Shown here: positions 1-11,169 of the stretch, in pieces
Position numbering within the stretch: position 1 is the stretch's first letter
Layout of the letters: each line of letters starts with the position of its first letter
Source: Castor canadensis
Taxonomy: Eukaryota; Chordata; Mammalia; Rodentia; Castoridae
Direction of reading: 5' to 3'
DNA: 64,000 bases
Assembly (NCBI RefSeq): GCF_047511655.1
Contig: NC_133399.1
Location: 3,413,333-3,477,332 of the forward strand
The notes under the pieces: model-generated
Databases searched by the model: none
The model's input: the letters and a program-made list of their open reading frames with translations, nothing else
Told to the model about the DNA's origin: nothing
Translations under genes and position numbers: made by a program

Positions 1-300
1 TGCCTTACAGCACTTGATTATTCTGAATATGACTAAAATTTACATTTGCTCAGGGCAATTAACACTCTCACATTTTATGCTACTTTAAGATCACTTTGTT
101 TAATTGCAAGAACCATTATCATTTTATTTAAGGTTAAACTCATGGTGATGAAGTTCTACCTCTTTTCTATGCAAGCCCTGCATGGAGCATGAAAGACGGC
201 CTGATGTCATACTTAGGTAGTTGGAATGAGAAAGTTGGCTTCATGGCCTAGACTTTCTGTCTCCCCATTAGACAATCTATCCATTTTTAGCCAAGAGAGT
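1..300. repeat. Duplicated tail sequence of the KRAB-ZNF duplicon
   Basis: No gene is visible here. The stretch around 20-180 resembles 5830-5960 and 17925-18090 by eye: a 'tattctgaatatg' block, then 'tctcaca', then 'atgcca', then a block near 'gtaagaaca.ttaccatt'. The same sequence therefore occurs at the tail of copies A and B of the duplicated KRAB-zinc-finger 5' region. Its presence just upstream of the copy A promoter suggests that another unit of the tandem array lies to the left of the window. Confidence 0.45.
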
Positions 301-559
301 TAAAATCTGCCAGCAGAGGGAATGCAGACATGGGAGTTACATGCCAGAAATATTCTAAACAGGAACCAAGATGGATTATAAGCAAACCTTTTTCTAGCTC
401 AGGAAAGCAGATTGCTTTACCCAAGGCTACAGAATGCCCATTCAGAAGGTTAAGCAAACTCTGTAGCTTTGCATCCAGACAGCCTACTTGGGTGCACACT
501 GCAGAGGATAAGTCTCTGTGTCGAGTTAGGAGGAGGTAAGTCTATCTCTGTCCACCATG

Positions 560-1060
560 GGTTGAAATCTCTTCTTCAACACCTTAGTGTTTGCCAGCAG
601 GGAACAGCAGGATGCATGAAAAAGCAAGCACTGCTGGACCATTTTCTACAATGAATCCCCAGACAGCGCTGGTAAGGTTCAAGGCGGAGGCCTGGCCGGC
701 TAAAGGCCGTGACTGATCATTTATATAGTTCTGGCAGTCTGCAGGGTAGGGAATCCCTTCTCCTGACCCTCAGGGGAGGGTCCCGGATCAACGCCAGCCA
801 ATGAGAAGTGCTGGGGGGCGGGACCTGTAAGAACTGACCATTCAGAGACCGTTACGCTTAACACAGGAAATGCGCTCCCCGCTCGCCATTTTCTGGAGCG
901 GAGAGTGACGCTGTGTGACTCAGACTCCTGTTGTGACCTGCGTGTGGCACCAGAGTTGTAGGCAGAACTCAAGTCGCTGTGGAAGCCTGACATGGTGAGT
1001 TTGTGACGGGTGTCCCCAAACTGCAAGGATGAGGAGGTGACAAGCATCCTGAAATGGCTG
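560..1060 (+). promoter_or_regulatory. CpG-rich KRAB-ZNF promoter (copy A)
   Basis: This is the likely promoter of the zinc-finger gene. The sequence becomes GC- and CpG-rich between about 780 and 1300, unlike its AT-rich surroundings. A CCAAT box lies at 798-802 and a GC box (ggggcggg) at 815-822. The downstream exon ends in the arrangement typical of KRAB-ZNF first exons. A second, CpG-poor version at 40620-41270 keeps the CCAAT box (40887-40891) and the exon end, so both derive from one ancestral promoter. The transcription start site cannot be read from the sequence. Confidence 0.75.
890..994 (+). other. First exon of the KRAB-ZNF gene (5' UTR plus start codon)
   Basis: The exon has the usual look of KRAB-ZNF exon 1: mostly 5' UTR ('ctgtgtgactcagactcctg', then 'gaagcctgacatg'). 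It ends with ATG at 992-994 followed directly by the splice donor gtgagt. Joining this ATG in phase 0 to the acceptor at 30501 gives Met followed by Glu-Pro-Leu-Thr-Phe-Glu-Asp-Val, the normal start of a KRAB-A box. The 5' limit is approximate. The intron would be about 29.5 kb and contains duplicated copies of its own sequence, so a first exon outside the window is a possible alternative. Confidence 0.65.
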
Positions 1061-1685
1061 CTACAGACCCGGCCTCCCCAGTGCAGCTGGGGGCTGTGGC
1101 CGGAGTCGCTGGTGCCGCTTGTCACTCTGCCCCTCTGTCCTGGGATGGGGGTGCGGTGGGCAGATGAACCCTGGCGTCCTGTCCTCTGCGCGCAGGCGAC
1201 AATGGCCAGGCCCAGGCCCGGAGCCCTGAGGACAGCGCCGCGCCCGACCCGAGTCTCCCCAGCCTGCGGTGGCGGAGGTCGTGAGTCCAGCACCGGAGGA
1301 GCTGTGGTCCTTGGGGTCCCCGTGTCCTGCAGTGTCCTCGGCAGAGCTGATTGCCCCGCATCGGCTAAGTGTTTGCAACCAGGGACTTCAGTCCAGGGCC
1401 AGGCCCCCAGCCCAGTGCTCCTGAGGGCTGGAATAAATCCCTAAAGTCACAGCGATCCTACGTGGCCCAATGCACTGGGAAGTAGTGCACGTGCGTTTGT
1501 GTTGCTGGATGGGTGCAGTTTCTGCAAACTGGTCAGATGTTCCACGTGGACAGACCCAGGCAGGACACGGAGATGAAGTGAGGGGATAATAACGTTCATT
1601 AAAGGTAAAGGGGACGGCATTGCAAAAGCGGTGGTGGTCCCTGCCAGGAGGAAGGAGAGGAAGAAGGAGAGACAGCTCTTGTGTT

Positions 1686-2285
1686 TCCAGCTGCTTTTTA
1701 ATTTTTATTTATTTATTTTTCTTTTATTCATATGTGCATACAGTGTTTGGGTCTTTTCCCGCCCCCCAACCCCCTACCAGGCAGAAACTATTTTGCCCTT
1801 ATCTGTAATTTTGTTGTAGAGAGAGTATAAGCTATAATAGGAAGGAACAAGGGTTTTTGCTGGTTGAGATAAGGATAGCTATACAGGGCATTGACTCACA
1901 TTGATTTCCTGTGCATGTGTGTTACCTTCTAGGTTAATTCTTTTTGATCTAACCTTTTCTCTAGTTCCTGGTCCCCTTCTCCTATTGGCCTCAGTCGCTT
2001 TAAAGTATCTGCTTTAGTTTCTCTGCATTGAGGGCAACAAATGCTAATTTTTTGGATGTGTTAACCTATCCTCATATCTCCCTTGTGTGCTCTCACGTTA
2101 TCATGTGATCAAAGTCCAATCCCCTTGTGTTTGCCCTTGATCTAATGTCCGCATAGGAGGGAGAACATACAATTTTTGGTCTTTTGGGCCAGTCTAATCT
2201 CACTCAGAATGACGTTCTCCAGTTTCATCCATTTACTTTCGAATGATAAGATTTCATTCTTCTTCATGTCCAGCTGCTTTTTTAA
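1686..2285 (-). mobile_element. 5'-truncated LINE-1, minus strand, with target-site duplication
   Basis: The interior (about 1702-2268) is a LINE-1 3' end read on the minus strand. It has a T-run near 1702-1725, a C-rich (G-rich on the element strand) tract near 1758-1785, and the same 3' UTR and ORF2-terminal sequence as the element at 7943-8765. It is flanked by a near-perfect direct repeat: tccagctgctttttaa at 1686-1701 and a copy with one extra T at 2269-2285. The corresponding region of copy C near 41580 shows no LINE-1, so the insertion is younger than that duplication. Confidence 0.85.
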
Positions 2286-3064
2286 ATCACAAAGCACTGT
2301 CTCTGTGGGATTGACTAGGGATAAATGGGGGTGGGGTGAGGGGGTTCTGCAGAGTGTACATTGACTTTTTACAAGGAATTTGCAATTTAAAAGGGCCCTG
2401 CAACTGCTAAGGATTTACAGTTTTCAGCAGGAAAAGTCACCTGGCACCTGAGTTCCAATAACTGCTTTCCCTTTTTTCTAGCCTGCCTAATTCTGGGTTC
2501 ACAGGGAAGGTGTTGAAGGTTTGGGGGCTTTGCCTTCTCAGGCAGTGGTGGTGTCCTTGGCATGTGTCTAAACTGTGTCCTCAAAATTTAAATGCAGATA
2601 GAAGCAGATCCTGACCTTAATGAAAGGAGGGTCGCAGTAGCAGGACAGCCCCAACTGCAAGGTGTGCAGGTGTCTCCGGGGTGAGGCAGAGCAGGGCTGT
2701 GCTTTTGAGGGGGAAGAAAATAGGAGAAGAAAGATGGGAGAGGATGGCAAGGGAGAGGGCAGCATCAGTAACAGTGCTTCCTAATCTTATGAATGTGTTC
2801 AGCTCCTGAACTGTGGGTCAAACAGGCTGCTTCCTTTTTGTTCCCTTTGTAGAAACTTTTTCCTATAAAATAGCAGTACAGTTAAGCATTTTTTTTCTAT
2901 AAAATAGCAGTATAGTTAAGAATTTATGATTGCTATGTAAGGAAGTAATGGATGTTAGTATATTAAGCCAGTGTTGCCCAATTTGGTTACATTCTGTTGA
3001 TAATTCAAAGCATTTTTGTTGTTTCAGTGGGGTTTGATTTTTGTCTATTTAATTTTGAGTGTTA

Positions 3065-3140
3065 GTGGGTTGGCTCAAGTGCTGTAGTGCCTGCCTATCA
3101 AGCCCAAGGCCCTGAGTTCAAACTCCAGTGCAGCCAAAAG
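3065..3140 (+). repeat. ID-like tRNA-derived SINE
   Basis: It contains the 'ggctcaagt...agtgcctgcc' A-box region and 'gagttcaaactcc' B box of the tRNA-derived SINE that recurs throughout the window, followed by an A-rich tail. Confidence 0.85.
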
Positions 3141-3299
3141 AAAGGACATTATATTTTATTATAGGTTATTGAAGTAATGGTTCATACTAATTGACTTTAC
3201 AGTATTCTATTATTCTTACTTAATTTGGATTCCCACTTGCCGGTGGCATATGATTCTATTTATGCTTTGATGTATGGGTTTTGAGATATTTGTTCATGA

Positions 3300-3385
3300 G
3301 TTTTTCTCTTGTCCTGAGAGTTGAACCTGATTCTACACGCATGCTAGGTAAATTACTCTACACTTGAGCTACACACCTTCATTCC
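3300..3385 (-). repeat. Old ID-like SINE shared by copies A, B and C
   Basis: A diverged minus-strand SINE ('gttgaacctgattct', 'atgctaggtaaa', 'cttgagcta'). Matching copies sit at the same place relative to the flanks at about 12525-12600 and 42225-42305, so this insertion predates all the duplications. Confidence 0.7.
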
Positions 3386-3613
3386 TTTTCAGGATTGTTT
3401 CATTCCTGGGTTTGTTTGCTTGATTGATTGCTTGTGATTTGAGGAATAATGTCCCTATGTACTTCAGGTTGGCCTTGAACTTGAAATCCTCCAGCTTTTC
3501 CAGTGCTAGAAAAATTTTCCCATCTCAGTTCATGAGGTATTTGTCTGAAGTTCTTTTTTTGTGTAATGCTTCCATTTTGTATGGTATCATGACAGATACA
3601 AATTGTCATGTTA

Positions 3614-3841
3614 CTTTTTTTTTTTGGCTGTTCTGGGGCTTGAGCTCAGAGCCTCACACTGCTAGGCTTTCTGGGCAAGCACTCACTATCACTCCACCAG
3701 CACTTTTTTTTTTTTTTTGTATTAGGAGTTTTTGAGATAGCGTCTCAGGAACTGTTTGCTTTGGGCTGTTTTAAAACTTATTTTACTAATCTCTGCCTCC
3801 TCAGTAGCTAGGATTACAGGTGTGAACCACCAGTGGTTGTG
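3614..3841 (-). repeat. Dimeric B1/ID-like SINE private to copy A
   Basis: A minus-strand dimer: T-run, ID-like half to about 3700, then the B1-like half ending 'ggattacaggtgtgaaccac'. A short imperfect repeat (gtcatgttac / gttgtgttac) flanks it. Copies B (near 12810) and C (near 42550) read straight through this point, so they carry the empty site. Confidence 0.85.
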
Positions 3842-4234
3842 TTACAGCTGTTTCTATTTCCTGGTAGAGATTATGGATGCTAGGTACCATATTTGCATTG
3901 AATGTTCGTTAAAATAAATCAGTGAGACCCTGTGGTCTAGTCTTCTGAGTTTTGTGGTTACTCATTATTTCAATTTCTTTTACATATAGGCTTATTTCTC
4001 TTTTTTATCTATTTGTGTGAGGATCAATAGTTTTCTTTGCAGAGTATGTTTATTATTAAATCTGTAGGTGTGGAAACTAACACTCCTTTTTGGTCCTGAT
4101 AGTGTGCATGGCTTCAGTAGGGATGGCATTCTTTTCAGTTAATAATGTTTATTCTTGGTTGTTTTAATTTTTTTTGGCTTGGCTAAAGGATATAGTTTAT
4201 CGCTATGATTAAATTTTGTTATTTATTTTTTATT

Positions 4235-4515
4235 TCTAGTGGTGCTGGGGTGTGAAGTCAGGGCCTTGCACTTGCTAACTTATGCCATAACCCCAGCCTA
4301 ATCTTCTAAAAGAAACAGCTTTTGGTTTTGTTGATTGCTTCTTTTTTTTGTGAGCACTGGGGTTTAAAAGTGAGGCTTTGTACTTGCAAAGCAGGTGCTC
4401 TGTCACTTGGCCCACATTTCTAGTCCATTTTGCTATGATTATGTTGCAGATGGGCCTCACAATCTGTTTGCTTGGTGTTCTAGTATTGTAGGTGTGAGCC
4501 AACTGTGCCTAGCTA
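4235..4515 (-). repeat. Two minus-strand SINEs shared by copies A and B
   Basis: An ID-like monomer at about 4235-4298 and a diverged dimer at about 4338-4515 are inserted in old LINE-1 sequence. Equivalent elements lie at about 13213-13286 and 13355-13533 in copy B. Copy C passes through the first site uninterrupted near 42915-42930. Confidence 0.75.
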
Positions 4516-4555
4516 ATTTTTTCTATTGACTTTTTGTTTGTTAGTTCACAGATAC

Positions 4556-4777
4556 CTTTTTTTTTTAAAACTGGGAATTGAACTCAGGGCCTCTATCACC
4601 TATACAGTCACCTTACCAGTTGAGCCACTCTCCCACCTCCCCCTTCCCCCCTTTTTTGGTTGGATATTTTTTAGAAGTGTCTGGCTAACTATTTCCTCAG
4701 GCTGTCCTTAAACTGCATTTCTCTTAGTCTCTCCCTCCTGAGTAGCTAGGATTACAGACGTGAGCCACCAGTGCACA
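4556..4777 (-). repeat. Dimeric SINE private to copy A
   Basis: Minus strand. It has a T-run, then 'gaattgaactcagggcctc' and 'gtagctaggattacag'. Copy B has no element at the matching point near 13550. Confidence 0.85.
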
Positions 4778-4949
4778 GTTTCACTGATAAGTTTAGTAAT
4801 ACTTATTTTCCTGTGCTTCCCTGAACATCATCTTCTTCTGGTTTCTGTGGATTTCTGAAGGAAATAGCTAGACATTTGAGTTGAGATCTTTCATTTCTTG
4901 TGTATGCACTCATTGTTTTAAGTTTCTTCATAGGAGCTGCTTTTCTGGT

Positions 4950-5144
4950 TTTTTTTTTTTTTTTCAGTACTGGGGTTTGAACTCAGGGGTTACACCTTGA
5001 GCCATTGCACCAGCCCTTTATTTTGATGTTTTTTTTCAAGATTGGGTCTTGTGAACTATTTTCCCTGCTGACTTTGAACCATGAGCTCCTGACCTCTGCC
5101 TCCTGAGTAGCTAGGATTACAGGCATGAGCCATTGGTGCCCGGC
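4950..5144 (-). repeat. Dimeric SINE private to copy A
   Basis: A well-preserved minus-strand dimer, from a T-run of about 20 and 'actggggtttgaactcaggg' to 'attacaggcatgagccattg'. The equivalent place in copy B (near 13820) is empty. Confidence 0.9.
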
Positions 5145-6430
5145 CTCTTGTTCCTTTGGTCTCAGCCCCTGCTCTATGCCACACACTGAAGCCCTTTTTC
5201 TCTCCTTTTGTGTAATGTCTATATCTTTGTGGCAGCTTTTTATGTTTCTGTCTGTTTACAATGAGACTACACTACATGTTTTCTTTTGCCTGACTCTGCC
5301 CTCTTCCACAGTGAACTACCCATGCTTAATCTTTCTCTCCTGATCTCTGGATTTCCTATTTGGTATAAGGTTTTTCTATCTAGTACTGAATCTTCAGTAC
5401 CTTCTCACTAGCTCTTCTGGCTCTGTGCCTGGGAGATACTAGTGATTGGTGACACTAGTACCGCATCTTCACATTTGTTAATGGCTCTTTTGTATTTCCT
5501 GATCTCTTTCTTTCAATATTGTTGTTTTACTTTGTGATTTATTTTTATTGGTATGCTTTGATTCTTTTTTGCTTTATCATTTGTGTCTCTATCAGATGTT
5601 TCCTTGCTTGCTGTTATTACAATACTCTACACAAATATCTTACAGTCATTATATTCTAACTTCTTCTATCAATATTTTAGATGTAGCTACTTAAGAACTC
5701 TATCATTTTATGTGTTTCCCTTTGCACAGTTTATGTTATTCCTGTTACAGTTTATAGCCTTGGGTATTATATATGTACCCACTTACAAAATATTATCAGT
5801 AGATTTGTATTTAATAATTTGTCACTTTAATCCTGAAGTTTCATTCTCTCACACTTGCATGCCAATTTTAGCATCCTTTTATGTAACTGTAAGAACAGGT
5901 ACCATTCTTTTTAGGGCTGATGTTATCATAATGAATAGAAGTTGAAACTCATGACTGTGTGCATCATTTTAACTGTTCACCTGTACTCTGATGACTCAGA
6001 TGAACTAGGATGATACTTTGGCCAATAATAAAATTAATATTTTAATAGCAAGATCCATAACTTCTGCAGCCACTATTGCTGCAAGCCTTTCTTCTAGAAA
6101 AGTAGTGCCAGTGTTCAATTCCAGACATAATATGGCAGGATAATATAGTCAGGGACTGAAAAAGATGTGTATATTTGTGAAGATTCACCTTCTCCTCTAG
6201 CTGAAGGAATTCAGAATCTTTTATTAGTAAGTGAATGCAATATACTGATAAGATCTAAATGGAGTGAATATCAAAGTCAGGGGTGGCCTGAACAAGGAGA
6301 ATGTGAAGCCTTTTAACCTGTTAATATGAAAAATGAGGTTTTATATGTGCTGTGGAAAATGGGAAGGTCCAAGAGATCTACCTTCAGAACAGACATGATT
6401 CAGGGAGGTAAAAGTACTTTAAAGACAATT

Positions 6431-6640
6431 GTAGCTGGGCACTTGGAGCTCATGCTTGTGATCCTAACTACTCAGGGAGCAGCGATCAGGAGGATCACTG
6501 TTTGAGACTAGCCTGGGCAATATAGTTCAGGAGACCCTATTTCAAAAATATCCAGCAGATAAAAGGACTGGCAGAGTGGCTCAAGTGCAGAGTACCTGCT
6601 TAGCAAGTATGAGGCCCTGAAAACCCCAGTACCTCTAAAA
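6431..6640 (+). repeat. Dimeric B1/ID-like SINE
   Basis: Plus-strand dimer. The B1-like half starts 'gctgggcacttggagctcat', and the ID-like half is 'ctggcagagtggctcaagtg'. It lies in the tail of copy A. Confidence 0.85.
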
Positions 6641-7014
6641 TAGCATATAAGTGAAGTACACTTGAAAAGTCAAATGCCACTGAAAGTCAGGTTTGTTGTA
6701 TTGTATCTATAAAATTTGGTACTGACAGAATAGATTGTTCCCTTAATACTTTTGTTGGGACTCTACCTTCCTTGTTCTACACTTAGGAAAAAGCATTATA
6801 AATGATTTATTTTTTATACAATAATTATTATCACCTTCATTCCTCTTAGCACTTTTCACACTGCTTATACCTTTCAATATCTGTAGACCTGGAGTAGACT
6901 TTTTAATACAGTAATACATTTATGGTAAGTTGAGTTGAAGCATGCATGTTTTCTGGTTTTATCGTGTGTGCATGGTTTTATTACTTCCTATGTATATATT
7001 AGTATTGTTAAGTG

Positions 7015-7212
7015 ATTTTTTTGGGGAGACTGTGGTTTGCACTCAGGACTTCGTGCTTGTTAGGCAGGCATTCTGCCAGCCCTTTTTTGTACTGGGTATT
7101 TCTGAGATGGGTCTCATGAACTATTTATGAGGACTGGCTTCAAACTGTGATCCTCCTGATTGCTGCCTCCTGAGTAGCTAGGACTATAGGCATCAACCAC
7201 AAGGCCTGACAA
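7015..7212 (-). repeat. Dimeric SINE
   Basis: Minus-strand dimer with an ID-like half ('ttaggcaggcattctgccag') and a B1-like half ending near 'aaggcctgac'. Confidence 0.85.
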
Positions 7213-7927
7213 AAAATGAACTTTTAACCCACATCCCATAGGCAGAGTAAGAGAGCACACTGAACTACAGACTTATGTGCCATTGAAGAATGTTATGTTC
7301 TAGGAAGAACCTTGTTTTTGAACTGAGCACGGTGAGTATATAGATAGGCAGAGGGGTAGAGAAGAACACATAGGAGAAGGAAGATTATAATTCTGCATAC
7401 GCAATTGACTACGAAAGGTACTATAAGAATTGAGAAAATGGAATAATTGGTGTTTATACCTCATGAGCTAGGGGCTTTGCTTAGGTGGAAAGCAGAAATG
7501 CAAGTGGGAGAGATCCTTCTACTGCTAATGCTGAGATCTTTAGGGGAAGAGGGCATTGAAAGCATATATGGAAATGTCACACCAAAACCCCCTGCACAAG
7601 TTTTATGTACTAATAAAAATGTTTTTTAAAAAGGAAAGCAGATATCAGTTGCTGGGAGTCTAGGAAGAAGTTATTAACACTGTCCATGCTTCCACAAATC
7701 TACACAGTAATGAAATTACAAGCTTAAGTTGGGTTTGGCTCCCAGTTGTAGAGCCAACCATGATTGTTGGTTTTGGACATGGAGCCAGACTACATATAGG
7801 ATGTCAAGTGTATGGTGGAGCAAAACAACTCACATCATGGCAGGGAGCAAAAGTGAAGACACAGAGGAGGCTAGGATCCCATGAACTCTCTTCCAGGTAT
7901 GTTTCCAAAGATCTGAAGACCATGCAC
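7213..7927. other. Unassigned intronic sequence
   Basis: I recognise no gene here. The 7740-7930 part reads on, across the LINE-1 insertion, into 8781-8880 ('ttcaaggttgcaacatattc'). This looks like an older interspersed repeat split by the LINE-1, but I cannot name the family. Confidence 0.4.
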
Positions 7928-7942
7928 TTGGCTCAACCTCTT

Positions 7943-8765
7943 TTTTTTTTTATTCATATGTGCATACAATGTTTGGGTCATTTCTCCCCCCTGCCCCCAC
8001 CCCCTCCCTCTGCCCCCCACCCCCTCCCTCTGCCCCCCACCCTCTCGATACCCAGCAGAAACTATTTTGCTCTTATTTCTAATTTTGTTGTAGAGAGAGT
8101 ATAAGCAATAATAGGAAGGACCAAGGGTTTTTGCTAGTTGAGATAAGGATAGCTATACAGGGAGTTGACTCGCATTGCTTTCCTGTACATGTGTGTTACC
8201 TTCTAAGTTAATTCTTCTTGATCAAACCTTTTCTCTAGTTCCTGGTCCCCTTCTCCTGTTGGCCTCAGTTGCTTTAAAGTATCTGCTTTAGTTTCTCTGC
8301 ATTGAGGGCAACAAATACTATCTAGTTTTTTGGGTTTCTTACCTATCCTCATACCTTCCCTGTGTGTTCTTGCTTTATCATGTGATCAAAGTCCAATCCC
8401 CTTGTTGTGTTTCCCCTTGATCTGAGGATATGAGGGAGAACATACAATTTTTGGTCTTTGGGGCCAGGCTAACCTCACTCAGAATGATGTTCTCCAATTC
8501 CATCCGTTTACCTGCAAATGATAACATTTCATTCTTCTTCATGGCTGCATAAAATTCCATTGTGTATAAATACCACATTTTCTTGATCCATTCGTCAGTA
8601 GTTGGGCATCTTGGCTGTTTCCATAACTTGGCTATTGTGAATAGTGCCACAATAAACATGGGTGTGCAGGTGCCTCTGGAGTAACCTGTGTTACAGTGTT
8701 TTGGGTATATCCCCAAGAGTGGTATTGCTGGATCATATGGTAGATCAATGTTTAGATTTTTAAGA
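7943..8765 (-). mobile_element. 5'-truncated LINE-1 with 15-bp target-site duplication
   Basis: A minus-strand LINE-1 3' portion. The poly-A tail (read as T) is at 7943-7950. The 3' UTR follows with a strongly C-rich tract at about 7987-8045, then the end of ORF2, visible as an open frame at 8378-8716 whose residues include the LINE-1 C-terminal motif WYLYTMEFYAAMKKNE. The flanking direct repeat ttggctcaacctctt is perfect at 7928-7942 and 8766-8780. The low divergence of the frame suggests a fairly young element. Confidence 0.93.
7987..8045 (-). repeat. G-rich polypurine tract of the LINE-1 3' UTR, tandemly duplicated
   Basis: On the minus strand this is a run of G-tracts built from a roughly 19-bp unit (plus strand: ccccaccccctccctctgc) repeated about two and a half times. 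The spacing of G-runs is compatible with G-quadruplex folding, as known for LINE-1 3' UTR tracts. Similar but different tracts occur in the LINE-1 copies near 1758 and 43035. Confidence 0.8.
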
Positions 8766-9185
8766 TTGGCTCAACCTCTTCAAGGTTGCAACATATTCCA
8801 TTAGTACCAAATGGGTCAAAAAATCTCACACATTGGCCTTTGGGCGGCACTTGTTGAAACAACACCATGGGGGAAGGAATGGCAGTGGTTTGTCAATAAC
8901 TACTAAGTTACAGTGACTATAAGGAGGAATATTGTTCTGCACAGGCAGATTGGTTGAGGTTTAAGTCTAACTGTTTGCTTCTAGGCCTTTATCTGGGCAG
9001 TATTGGTTTGGCAAGCATGGATGTTAGAAATATGAGGGCACTGCTGCAATCACAAATCAGGCAGCTTTCTTTTTCTTCACATTTAATACTATTCATGTCA
9101 ACTTCATATCCCTCTGAATATTATGTCCATTAACAATATATAGATATATATATGTATAAAATTGTTTTTAATACATTGGTTTGCA

Positions 9186-9268
9186 GGGCTGGCAGAGTGG
9201 CTCAAGTGGTAGAGTGCCTGCCTAGGATGCATGAGACCATGAGTTCAATGCACACTGCCAAAAATGCA
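9186..9268 (+). repeat. ID-like SINE monomer
   Basis: A near-consensus plus-strand monomer containing 'ggctggcagagtggctcaag' and 'gtagagtgcctgcctagg', with a short A-rich end. Confidence 0.9.
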
Positions 9269-11169
9269 TTCAGCCTTTCCACATTTGAAATTTCTGAATA
9301 TACGTAAAATTCATCTTTTCCTGTGGGATTAATATTGTCACATTTTCATGCCATTTTCACATCATTTTGCTCTTGGTTTGGTGTGCATGGAGTTCCTGGA
9401 GACAGAGTGTAATTTCTACTTATTAAGAAAGCCTGTGGAAGTCAGGCTTGGAGAAGGACTCGTGCAAACATTTTCCTGAAGAGAGGGATTATGAATATGA
9501 CATCTTCTTTTTTTTCAGAACGTTAAAATGACTCCATCTGAGAGTCCCTCTGTTACCATGTGTTGAAGGAAGTGGAATATACATCCGGGGAGTAGGGCAC
9601 AGCAGACATGTTGAGACCCTAGAGTTTAATCCTTCAGTGTCACTGACCTGTGCAACAGAGATGAATCGGTTCTGGGGCTCCATTTCAGGGTAAAGCCTGG
9701 CTCTCCAGCTTGGGAATATGCTTAAACTTCTGAATAGTGGTCTTCATGATGACCTTGGATAAAGCCTGCTGCTTGCCTGAGCTGGTTCAAAGTTTTATTT
9801 ATTTATTTACTTAAGGCTTTGCTCCAGAATCCTTTGTGCTGGTTGAAAAGCTCCAGTTTCTCCTGGTACTTGGTAATTGTATTCTTTTGTTGGCAGGTTG
9901 TTACTTTCTTGGCTGATAATGGATACAGAGTGATCTTTTGTGATAGATCTTTGCCAATGAATGCAACTGCTTGATTCCTAGTTCCTGAAGTGGCACAAAA
10001 CCAGGCCTTTGCTTCTGTCCAGAGAGACCTCATCTGGCTTGGCCTAGGCCCGACTCTCTGTGAGATCAAGGGCTGTCTCCTTGAATACTGAGTGTGGAAT
10101 TCTGTCAGTAGAGTCTTGGCTCCATTTTTACATGGAAGAAGCAATGTCCACTCTCACTGGAGTTGGAGAATTTGTTGTTCTTCAACAAACCCTACACATT
10201 CACATTGGAGTGAGGTCAGAAAAAGGCAGTACAGGCCGGAACCTTCCAATGACTCTGGATGAGTGTTTCACAATGGTTATACTTGAGCCTGTAGAATAGG
10301 AAGAAGTAATGTGTATGGTAGGAAAAGAAGTAGTATATATGGAGGTCCCAGAGTGAAATTTCCTGGTTGTTCAGGTTTTTCTCTCTCTCTCCTTGAGACT
10401 GAGCTGCCATGAGCTGCATCTGCACAGAGGCAGAGGTTTCTAAACATGGGAATGTGTTCAACTTTCTCCTGTACTGCGGTAAAACAGGCAACTTCCTCCA
10501 GTGGCTTCCCTTTTTAGAATCTTGTGTTTGTGTGTATGTTTTGTTTTCCTGTCAAATAGCTTTTTACTTAAGCAGTTAAGAATTTTTTTTCTGTCATGGG
10601 GTGAACTTAAATAAGAGGTATTGAAAGCACTTATGTAAATGTCACAGTATACCCATGTACACCAATAATATGATAATAAAAAAGAATTTAAAAATATTTG
10701 TCAAGATTTGAGTGGAAGATTTTAATTTTTTCTGGTTAGAACCTAAGTGGATAAAATGATGAGATTTTAGGACAGAAAGGGAACTTAAAACTTTTTTTAA
10801 TACTAATTTAAAATGAGAATATAAATATTACTTAAATCTCCATGCAGGTGAATAAAGAGGTCCTGATAAACTCTGGTGTATTTCTTCCATCTCTGGTAGT
10901 TCTGCACAGAGGTCTGACCAGGTGGTGTCTTTTATTGTACATTCTTCATCATGTCACCATCTGTTCTCCAAGCAGAGTTTTACTTGCATTTATCTGTGAA
11001 TTCTTCATGTTAATAATGTCATACTCATGTCATTAATAATATATGGAAAAGGTGTCGTGACTTCTTTCCTCATTCTGTCACCCATATGATGGCATATAAG
11101 GCTGTAGTTCAGTCTCTTCAGTAAGTCATCTACATACCTATGGGATGAGGGTTCAAATTTTCCTTTTTC

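Larger units (their letters stand above)
2590..6990 (+). repeat. KRAB-ZNF intron-1 duplicon, copy A
   Basis: This segment aligns by eye, in order, with copy B (about 10400-18930) and in part with copy C (41610-42960 and 39930-40260). Good anchors are 2590-2860 with 41610-41830; 3290-3610 with 12490-12800 and 42195-42540; 3850-4100 with 12830-13100; 5160-5480 with 17215-17530; and 6640-6800 with 18590-18750. Much of the duplicated sequence is old minus-strand LINE-1 (for example 3850-4530 and 5480-5960). Homology by descent is nevertheless shown by SINEs inserted at identical positions. Confidence 0.75.

Noticed and set aside
721-1293. Antisense open frame of 190 codons over the CpG-rich promoter
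   Set aside because: High GC content suppresses stop codons. There is no recognisable domain and it overlaps the KRAB-ZNF first exon.
8378-8716. 112-codon minus-strand open frame
   Set aside because: It is the C-terminal end of LINE-1 ORF2, described with that element and not as a host gene.
9186-9268. tRNA-like box A/box B sequences, here and at dozens of other sites
   Set aside because: These are ID-like SINEs derived from a tRNA. They do not form a proper cloverleaf and have A-rich tails.
9803-10144. 113-codon minus-strand open frame near the start of copy B
   Set aside because: I could not match it to any family, and it lies in sequence homologous to the non-coding pre-promoter region of copy C.
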